11,790 bases of DNA from positions 1 to 11,790 of the forward strand of contig CAYOXX010000096.1 of the NCBI GenBank assembly GCA_964408025.1. The letters are read 5' to 3'. The notes below the pieces were generated by a model. It saw nothing but the letters and a program-made list of their open reading frames with translations. It did not search any database and was not told where the DNA came from. The stretch comes from CAYOXX01 sp964408025. GTDB taxonomy: Bacteria; Acidobacteriota; DATKUA01. Shown one piece after another: positions 1 to 5,777 of the stretch. Both the position numbers and the translations under genes were made by a program. How positions within the stretch are numbered: the first letter of the stretch is position 1; each line of letters opens with the position of its first letter.

Positions 1-144
1 CATATCAATCACTTAACACCAGAGCCGGCCAAACCCTGTGCAATATGCGAGCTAGGTATCTTCATTCCCCAACATAATCCCGGTGTGCAGGAAAACCGAC
101 TTTCGGCCTGTGGTCACTCAGAACGGAGCGAGATGAGTACGAAA
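1..144. other. non-coding left edge, no feature recognised
   Basis: I see no credible gene here. The short open frames that cross this stretch have no family resemblance and overlap the end of the hydrolase gene in other frames. A small 4-bp hairpin (CCGA at 96-99, TCGG at 103-106) followed on the minus strand by TTTT is too weak to call. The stretch lies downstream of the hydrolase terminator, so it is probably the spacer to the next gene outside the window. Confidence 0.5.
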
Positions 145-174
145 GAACCGCCGCCCTGGGAGGGGCGGCGGTTC
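145..174 (-). terminator. Rho-independent terminator of the hydrolase gene
   Basis: There is a perfect 12-bp inverted repeat, GAACCGCCGCCC at 145-156 and its complement at 163-174, with a 6-base loop. It starts 21 bases beyond the TAA stop of the minus-strand hydrolase gene. Read on the minus strand, the hairpin runs into TTTCGT, a short U-rich tail. The stem is GC-rich and fully paired. The tail is short, so termination may be only partly intrinsic. Confidence 0.8.
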
Positions 175-194
175 CAAGCAGCCTGCGGTTTCGC

Positions 195-2087
195 TTAGTC
201 CAGGTTGTAGATTCTGAAGTTGAACAGACGCGCGCCCTTGGGTGCGTGGTAGTCGACGTTGAACTCGGAGCCGCCGAAGTAGATGACCGGGTTCGGATTG
301 TAGTAGGGAGCGCTCTTGTCCAGATCGAACATGAAGACGCCATCGACCCAGCACTTGACCCAGCTGTTTCCGCTGATCGTCTCCACGGTTATCTTAATGT
401 GATGCCTAAGCATCCAGTTCCAGGTGTTGTCAGTCTTGTATTCGACGCCTTCTTCGGCGTCGTACTGCTTCGCGTTGTCTCTGTTCTTGTCGGCAACGTA
501 GAAAAAGGTAATCTTACCTTTGTGCTTGTGGTCGTAACCTGGCGGAAGGTTGTCCCCACGAATGACGAACTCAAGCCGTGCGCCGTTGTCCCGGGGTCGT
601 CCCCCCGGCGGTAAGGGGCCGTTGGCGTTCATCATCGAGAACACCACCCCCTTGTCGTACCACTGGGGATCGGCGTTCTCGATGTCGAATTCGATGGCGA
701 AGCCGTTGGTGTTCAGGCCACGGCCGGCGATGTTGACGACCAGCGCAGACTGCATGTTGCCCGGATAGATCAGCTCGGCGAGGGTGTAGAGCCCTTCGAG
801 GTCGGTAATCTCCTCACCGCCTTCTAGGAGTTCGTTCTTCTTGGGGTTGTAGGAGTAGGACTTCAAGTCGGTGGGATCGAATTCCAGCTCCGCCTCGAGA
901 TCCTCCCCCTTCGGGTTGTTGACGTTTATGTCGTACTTGCCCGGCGGCAGGTCGGTGAATACGAATACCCGCGCGCGCGAATTGAAGTGGCCGGAGAAGA
1001 CGTCGCCCCGCCTGGCAACGCGTGCGCCTGGGGATCTGCGAGCGCCGCTGATCTTAGTTTTATTTCTAAGAGTGAGCGTGACGTCGCCCTCGCCTATGTT
1101 CTTGCAGCCCTTGGCCTTGTCGTAGCGGACCATGGCTATGACCTCGGTCGGCAGGCCAATCTTGCCGATCTTGCGCCACATGCGGCCGTTGTCGAGAAAG
1201 CTGGCTATGGAAAGAAAGATTGGATCGGTCATGCTCTCGACGTAGGCGAGGGAGGAGCGCCTGTTGGTCTCGCTGAGCGGGTGGTGGGTGTGCGAGTAGT
1301 TGCCCCATTCGGCGCCGTCGAAGATGCGGAAGCGGTGGAACAGGTGGGTGCGGCCCTTCTCCATGAAGGCGTTTAGGGTTCCGAACATGGGTGAGACATA
1401 CTCGTCGTCGCCGCTGACGAAGGTGATGGCGTCGATTTCATCCCGGTAGATGTTCTCCTGGCGCAGGGCGATGTCCATATCGAATATCCACTGGCTGCCG
1501 AGCTCGAGGGTGCGCATCATTTCCTGTGAGTTGGTGTAGGGACCGTAGTCGGTGTCCTCCACGATCTGCCGCAGCGTCTCCTCGTCGTCGGTTACCACGC
1601 CGTAGAACGGCACCTGGATGTAGACCACCATGTCTACGTTGTCGCCGTAGCCGCCTTTTTTCGGCGCGTACTCCTCGCCGAAATTCAGCAGGTACGCCTG
1701 AACGATGAGGCCGCCGTAGCTGTGGGCGACGATGTGGAGCTTGTCGGTGTTATACTGATCCAGGACGCTTCTGATCCTGATCCCGAGGATGGCCGCCAGG
1801 GTTCCCAGGTTGCCGGCGTCGCGGTGATTGGCGATGGAGTTGCCGGCGTAACTGTTGAAATCCATCACTTCGACGTCGAAGTAATAGGATTCGAGCAACT
1901 CCTGGAGGCTGCCGAAGGCCTCTGCGCCGGGGCCTTCGCCAAGGCCGTGAACCAGGAGCACCGGATATCCCAGGGGGTCGCTCGCCGGCGGCACTTCATT
2001 CTCTTGTGCCGTCGCCGGGCAGACGAGGACAATCGCCAGCGCGGCGAAGGCGATGGCGAATAGAATTTCAGAATGAAGGATTCTCAT
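195..2087 (-). CDS. secreted lipase-like alpha/beta-hydrolase with C-terminal lectin-like domain
   Basis: A 630-residue exported alpha/beta-hydrolase, probably an esterase or lipase; the substrate is unknown. Residues 1-28 form a signal peptide (hydrophobic core about 9-23, likely cut after ATA-Q or nearby). Residues 41-52 (PVLLVHGLGEG) hold the oxyanion HG motif. The nucleophile elbow is AHSYGG with Ser123, an A-x-S-x-G variant of the usual G-x-S-x-G, also known from Bacillus-type lipases. Asp228 in SGDDEYVS and one of the histidines in SHTHHPL (266-269) would complete the triad. Residues about 330-405 look like a small beta domain (DLPPGKYDINV). Residues about 440-630 resemble a concanavalin-A/LamG-like fold ending in ARLFNFRIYN. 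The start was chosen at 2087 because it begins the signal peptide and has GGAGGT five bases upstream; the open frame runs on to 2384 without support. The gene is transcribed away from the sulfatase-like gene from its own promoter. Hydrolase fold: confident; exact activity: not known. Confidence 0.85.
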   Translation of the reverse strand: MRILHSEILFAIAFAALAIVLVCPATAQENEVPPASDPLGYPVLLVHGLGEGPGAEAFGSLQELLESYYFDVEVMDFNSYAGNSIANHRDAGNLGTLAAILGIRIRSVLDQYNTDKLHIVAHSYGGLIVQAYLLNFGEEYAPKKGGYGDNVDMVVYIQVPFYGVVTDDEETLRQIVEDTDYGPYTNSQEMMRTLELGSQWIFDMDIALRQENIYRDEIDAITFVSGDDEYVSPMFGTLNAFMEKGRTHLFHRFRIFDGAEWGNYSHTHHPLSETNRRSSLAYVESMTDPIFLSIASFLDNGRMWRKIGKIGLPTEVIAMVRYDKAKGCKNIGEGDVTLTLRNKTKISGARRSPGARVARRGDVFSGHFNSRARVFVFTDLPPGKYDINVNNPKGEDLEAELEFDPTDLKSYSYNPKKNELLEGGEEITDLEGLYTLAELIYPGNMQSALVVNIAGRGLNTNGFAIEFDIENADPQWYDKGVVFSMMNANGPLPPGGRPRDNGARLEFVIRGDNLPPGYDHKHKGKITFFYVADKNRDNAKQYDAEEGVEYKTDNTWNWMLRHHIKITVETISGNSWVKCWVDGVFMFDLDKSAPYYNPNPVIYFGGSEFNVDYHAPKGARLFNFRIYNLD

Positions 2088-2092
2088 TGATG

Positions 2093-2098
2093 ACCTCC
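2093..2098 (-). promoter_or_regulatory. ribosome binding site deciding the hydrolase start
   Basis: GGAGGT on the minus strand lies 5 bases before the ATG at 2085-2087. It selects that ATG over the upstream in-frame ATG at 2384, which would add 99 residues of low-quality, non-secretory sequence in front of a normal signal peptide. Confidence 0.8.
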
Positions 2099-2153
2099 GG
2101 AACTGTTTAGTTTTGTAGTCAGTTGTTGTAGCCCATCTCCCGTTAACGCGGAC

Positions 2154-2183
2154 ATTATAGCTCACTCGCACTCTTCTGGTCAA
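2154..2183 (-). promoter_or_regulatory. sigma70-type promoter of the hydrolase gene
   Basis: On the minus strand TTGACC (2183-2178, five of six matches to the -35 consensus) is followed after 18 bases by TATAAT (2159-2154, perfect -10). Transcription would start near 2147, giving a leader of about 60 bases before the ATG at 2087. This is the best promoter match I found in the window. It falls inside the 256-base divergent spacer, and it also argues against translation from the ATG at 2384. Confidence 0.75.
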
Positions 2184-2263
2184 CTTCATCCGCGCGCCGC
2201 AGTACGCATTCGGCTTCTCTTGCCGGTTCGAATGCTGGCGCGAGTGCTGAAGGCCAGGCGGGC

Positions 2264-2292
2264 TTGATTGGGGTGTCGGCATGTAATATGGT
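2264..2292 (+). promoter_or_regulatory. possible promoter of the sulfatase-like gene
   Basis: TTGATT (2264-2269) and TATGGT (2287-2292) are 17 bases apart, each with four of six consensus matches. They lie about 50 bases before the ATG at 2344. An overlapping TAATAT at 2284-2289 matches the -10 consensus about as well but gives a 14-base spacer. This is a weak candidate in an otherwise GC-rich spacer. Confidence 0.3.
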
Positions 2293-2343
2293 CGCTGCTG
2301 AAGCTCGGGCGGCGGGGCGAGCCGACGGCGCAGGCGAGTCAAA

Positions 2344-4284
2344 ATGATGCGGAGACCACCTGCTGAGGGACCAAGTGGCGGCATGAAGGCGGCAAGGTGC
2401 AGATTCGAAGAGACGGCCGACGTGCCGGCGGCTTACCCAGCGTCTCGTTCGTACGGCTTCTTCCGCGGCTGGAAGGCGCTGCTGGCCCTCATCGTCGTCT
2501 CGACCTACCTGTTGTATCCCTCCTGCTCCTCCGAGCGGATGCGCACGGTATTCGTGCTGCACTCGACGCTGCCCGGTTACCTGGCCTCGAGCGGCGCGGA
2601 TGTCCGCGTCGAGAAGGTTCGATTCGGCAATCCAAGGCACTTCACTACCGCGGTCTTGCAGCGAGTGCCCGGCCGCCTGGAGTGGCCGCTACGCGTTCCG
2701 AGCGGCGATCCCCGACTGGAGTTCGGAGTTGGCTTTATATTCCGGGAAGGGGCGACACCGGGCGGCGTAGTGGCGAGGGTAACCGTTGAAAGCGAAGGCG
2801 CCGAGGGAGTTCTCTACAGCGGGAACTTCTGGGCCAATACAGAGAACCAGCACCTCGATTTCCACGTGCAGCAAATCCCGCTGGCGCGCTACGCTGGCAG
2901 GCCGGTGCGGATTGTGTTCGAGAGTGCACCAAGCGGGCGCGGCGTCGGCGACGTCGATATCATCTGGGGCAACCCAACAGTCTCCGCCTCGGAGGAGACG
3001 ACTCTGCCCAACATCGTTCTGATCTGCATAGACGCCCTGCGGACCGACCGTGTGCAGTGCTACGGGGCGGAGACGCAACTGACGCCGGTGCTGCAAGCGC
3101 TGGCCGACGACGGCGTCGTCTTCAGCAACGCCGTAGCCCAGGCGCCCTGGACTCTGCCGTCGGTTTCCTCGGTGTTGACCGGGCTCTATCCATCTCTGCA
3201 TGGGGCAGGGCAGCGGGTGCCGCTCGGGACCGATCTGAGCCGGGAAGAGATCGAGCGCCTGCGGCGAGAAAAGGGATTCGTCTTCACGCACGGGAACGAA
3301 GTCTACGGAATTAACCTGCTGCGCTCGGATATGCTGACGGTGCCGGAGCTGATAGGGGACGACTACCTGACGCACATGGTCAACAGCAACGCCTTCCTCT
3401 CCGAAATCTCCAACTTCATCACACGCTTCCATTCCTACAACGACTACGTCTATCCCGCCTACCCGGGCTACCTGGTAACTCGCTACGCCTCCGAGTGGGC
3501 CGACAGCCATCGCGACCAGCTCTTCTTTCTCTACGCCCACTACATGGAGGTCCACGAGTGGCTGACACGAACGCGGGAGCAGATCAACGCCGATCCGGCG
3601 ACTGATAAAGACCTGGCGCGGGAGAACTACGACCGGATGGTGGAGCTCGACGACCACTACGTAGGCATGCTGCTCGAGCGGCTGAGGGAACTTGACCTCT
3701 ACGATTCGTCTCTAATCATTTTCTACTCCGACCACGGCGAGCACCTCTGGGACGGCGACGGCAACATCTTCGGCCACGGCAACTCGCTGAGCAACATATT
3801 GCTGCGCGTGCCGCTGATCGTCAAGTTCCCCTATTCCGAGCACGCCGGCACGAGGATCGACAGCTACGTCATGCTCGTCGACCTGTTCCAGACCATAATG
3901 GCCGAGGCAGGCAGGCCGGCAGGGGATCGGGTCCACTCCCACTGCAGGTCTCTGCGGAGCGTGGTCGAAGGCGGTGACAGGCTGCCCGCCAGAGACATGG
4001 TCAGCGAGTTCACGATCTACCGCAGGAACCTGATGGCCGTCCAGAGGGGTAACTACCGCCTGCTGTACGACATCGCCAATGACCAAACCTGGCTCGTCGA
4101 GGCCTCCACCGACAGGCGGTTGCGCAGGGGCTCGTCGCCCGAGGTCGGCAGAGAGGCCCAGCGCCTCGAGGAGGTCCTCAGGTCGTACATCGAGTATGTC
4201 GAGCTCCGCGCGCAGCAGCCCCAGGCGATGGAGCTCGAGCGGCGCCTGTGGCAGCGCTTCCGCGACCTCGGCTACCTGCAATAG
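2344..4284 (+). CDS. membrane-anchored sulfatase-like hydrolase/transferase (alkaline phosphatase superfamily, Thr nucleophile)
   Basis: A 646-residue protein. Residues about 44-59 (ALLALIVVSTYLLYPS) form a single N-terminal membrane segment. Cys61 follows it but fits a lipobox poorly, so a signal anchor is more likely. Residues about 70-215 form a beta-rich domain (FGVGFIFREG, YAGRPVRIVFE) of the kind that often precedes sulfatase domains. The catalytic domain starts at about 222 with NIVLICIDALRTD (metal Asp230), then APWTLPSVSSVLTGLYPSLHG at 267-287, HYMEVHEW at 399-406, and SDHGEHLWD with Asp463/His464 and GHG at 477-479. In true sulfatases the modified residue is Cys or Ser in C/S-x-P-x-R. 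Here it is Thr270 and the Arg is Val274. Formylglycine chemistry is therefore unlikely, and a phospho-transfer or phosphodiesterase reaction like that of Thr-dependent relatives (EptA, LtaS) is possible. The start is uncertain: neither ATG 2344 nor ATG 2383 has a good ribosome site. It ends 11 bases from the stop of the convergent propeller gene. Confidence 0.85.
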   Translation: MMRRPPAEGPSGGMKAARCRFEETADVPAAYPASRSYGFFRGWKALLALIVVSTYLLYPSCSSERMRTVFVLHSTLPGYLASSGADVRVEKVRFGNPRHFTTAVLQRVPGRLEWPLRVPSGDPRLEFGVGFIFREGATPGGVVARVTVESEGAEGVLYSGNFWANTENQHLDFHVQQIPLARYAGRPVRIVFESAPSGRGVGDVDIIWGNPTVSASEETTLPNIVLICIDALRTDRVQCYGAETQLTPVLQALADDGVVFSNAVAQAPWTLPSVSSVLTGLYPSLHGAGQRVPLGTDLSREEIERLRREKGFVFTHGNEVYGINLLRSDMLTVPELIGDDYLTHMVNSNAFLSEISNFITRFHSYNDYVYPAYPGYLVTRYASEWADSHRDQLFFLYAHYMEVHEWLTRTREQINADPATDKDLARENYDRMVELDDHYVGMLLERLRELDLYDSSLIIFYSDHGEHLWDGDGNIFGHGNSLSNILLRVPLIVKFPYSEHAGTRIDSYVMLVDLFQTIMAEAGRPAGDRVHSHCRSLRSVVEGGDRLPARDMVSEFTIYRRNLMAVQRGNYRLLYDIANDQTWLVEASTDRRLRRGSSPEVGREAQRLEEVLRSYIEYVELRAQQPQAMELERRLWQRFRDLGYLQ

Positions 4285-4295
4285 CGCCGAGCGGA

Positions 4296-5504
4296 TTACT
4301 TCATGCATTTATCAAATACCGACGCTTGTCGGTCCTCATCCGGATCTTGGTTGTAGCGCCAGAAGGCGAGGAGCACCCGCTTGCCGCTGCTGGCCGCCCC
4401 GAGCGGGTACTCGTAGAGGACGCCGTTGCTGGTTGTGAGCTGTGTGGCCTGGGTGGTTATCCCGGCGTTGCTGTTCAGCTTGGCGCCCCAGATCTGGCCC
4501 AAGTCGGGATTGGTGTCGTACTGCTTCCAGAAGATCCAGAGCTGATTGCCGTGGCCGGTCAGCACCGGGCAGTCGGTGCAGTCACTGCCGTTGTTGACTG
4601 TAACGGGACCCTCGGTGCGATTCAGGTTGCTGTTGAAAAGCGCGACTTTCACCTCATCCGTCCAGGTCGTGTTGTATGCCACGGCATATCCGTTGCCGAA
4701 GTTGAGAAGGTTTAGGTATCCGGGGCGGCCCGCGTCGGTGTGCGTAACCAGGTTCCCCACCTTAGCTCCGGTGTTCGAGACACGATGCAGGTGCACGTTG
4801 TTTTCGTTCGCGTTCCTGAAAGTTAGCCATCCGGCCACGAATTCGTTACCGTTGCTGGCCACGTCACAATAGTTACATTCTCCGCTGCCGCCGAGCTTGA
4901 CGCGCTGGCCGACGTTATTGAGATTGCCGTCGAGGCGCTGGAAATAGACGCCAGAAGTTATTTCGTCCCCCCAGATATCCACTACATAAGCGAGGCCGAT
5001 GTGGGTACCGTTCCATGCCACTGAGGGACCCTCGGATCTCACCAGATCACCGTACGGTGCCGAGGGGCGCCGAATCTGGCCAACTAACTTGCCCTTTACC
5101 GACACGCGGGCAACGTGCACCTGATGGTACCAACCCAAGGCGCTCTTGTAGTACATGTCGAATGCCAAGCAGAAAGCCCTGCCTGTCCAGACGACGTCGA
5201 GTGTTTCGATCCAGTCCCCGGTGACCGGGTACATAATTTTCCCCTTCAGCTTGCCCTTCTTGTTGAGCCTGGCGTAGCAGATGCGGTCCTGGTCGCCGTC
5301 GTATTCCTCCTCGATTCAGAAGACGCCGAATGTCTTCTTGCCCCAGACGACCACCGACTGGCTGTAATAAGTATCCGGCACGAGCGAGTCGTCCGTGATC
5401 TCCCTTTCCTTGCCCGCGAACTGGGCCTGCGTATCCGATGGCAATAGCGCAAGGAGCGCAACGGAAACAACGAAAATAAGTCCCGGTAGATACCTGGATT
5501 TCAT
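4296..5504 (-). pseudogene. secreted seven-repeat beta-propeller-like protein interrupted by one in-frame TGA
   Basis: A 402-codon frame, intact except for TGA at codon 63 (5318-5316). It starts at ATG 5504, with a GGGGAGGG ribosome site just upstream and a signal peptide (MKSRYLPG...SDTQA, about 27 residues). After it come seven repeats of about 50-58 residues, each with a strand such as FVAGW, IGLAY or WIFW, a D/N-rich turn, then a strand like VHLHRV or IWGAKL and a G-x-x-x-G turn. Seven such units suggest a seven-bladed propeller. The function is unknown; binding of a surface partner or glycan is only a guess. The repeat column aligned with the TGA holds Phe115, Tyr173, Trp226, Tyr277, Trp326 and Phe381, so the ancestral codon was most likely TGG. 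CxxC pairs (codons 210/213 and 309/312) sit at the same place in repeats 4 and 6. Translation could restart at ATG 5234 (AGGGGA six bases upstream), but that product would lack a signal peptide. Base composition is visibly lower in GC than the adjacent genes. Alternatives are a sequencing error or readthrough. Confidence 0.75.
5316..5318 (-). other. in-frame TGA codon at codon 63 of the propeller-like gene
   Basis: The plus strand reads tca at 5316-5318, so the minus strand reads TGA between Phe62 (TTC) and Ile64 (ATC). Both sides are in the same frame and continue the same repeat (KKTFGVF before, IEEEYDGDQDR after). One C-to-T change on the plus strand at 5316 would turn TGG (Trp) into TGA. 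Other single-base origins such as CGA are possible but do not fit the aromatic column. Confidence 0.9.
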
Positions 5505-5557
5505 GTCGTCCCTCCCCGGATTCTCCCCGACTTGCTTGGTTGTCTACAGCGGTTCTT

Positions 5558-5588
5558 CCGCCGAAAACGTTACGTAACTTTCCGGCGG
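5558..5588. promoter_or_regulatory. nested inverted repeat, possible operator
   Basis: CCGCCG at 5558-5563 is mirrored by CGGCGG at 5583-5588. Between them is the perfect 10-base palindrome GTTACGTAAC (5569-5578). The site lies 54-84 bases upstream of the propeller-gene start and about 190 bases upstream of the VWFA gene. A symmetric core of this kind fits a dimeric regulator, but no regulator gene is in the window. An RNA hairpin is an alternative reading. Confidence 0.35.
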
Positions 5589-5684
5589 CCGTCAACCTGT
5601 TCTTCGCTCCCGGCCTACCCTTTCCAGCCGGGCGGGGCCCGGATGCCGATGTGTAATCCACGCTACTTAATAATCCTGCGCTAA

Positions 5685-5713
5685 TTGAATAATTGGTTTA
5701 GAGGATGTAGACT
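5685..5713 (+). promoter_or_regulatory. candidate promoter of the VWFA-related gene
   Basis: TTGAAT (5685-5690) and TAGACT (5708-5713) are 17 bases apart, four of six matches each, within the most AT-rich part of the spacer and 65 bases before the ATG at 5778. It is suggestive only. Confidence 0.3.
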
Positions 5714-5777
5714 TTCGTGATCCAACCGTAAGCAAGCGTACCAAGAGTTGGCTATTTACATTACGGGGTAAACGAAG

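Larger units (their letters stand above)
5505..5777. other. divergent intergenic spacer with nested dyads
   Basis: This is the 273-base spacer between the divergent propeller-like and VWFA genes. It holds a nested inverted repeat at 5558-5588, a CCCGGC/GCCGGG hairpin (5609-5614 with 5627-5632), and an AT-rich stretch around 5661-5705 with a candidate promoter for the VWFA gene. No small gene with a plausible start was seen. Confidence 0.6.

Noticed and set aside
96..106. Second terminator for the hydrolase gene
   Set aside because: A 4-bp stem is too short, although TTTT follows on the minus strand; the 12-bp hairpin at 145-174 is sufficient.
2088..2384. N-terminal extension of the hydrolase frame to ATG 2384
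   Set aside because: It would put 99 Arg- and Pro-rich residues before a normal signal peptide, crosses a near-perfect promoter at 2154-2183, and a good ribosome site supports ATG 2087.
2689..3657. 322-residue open frame on the minus strand
   Set aside because: It lies wholly opposite the sulfatase-like gene, has Val/Gly/Asp/Arg-biased composition typical of antisense frames in high-GC DNA, and shows no family motif.
5316..5318. Selenocysteine at the TGA
   Set aside because: The aligned column is aromatic, not Cys; no family with Sec is recognised, and I saw no obvious insertion hairpin just after the codon, though I cannot fold RNA here.
5047..5661. 204-residue minus-strand frame across the broken part of the propeller-like gene
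   Set aside because: A different frame from the repeats and signal peptide; composition is unlike a folded protein. It does not repair the TGA, since both halves of the true gene are in one frame.
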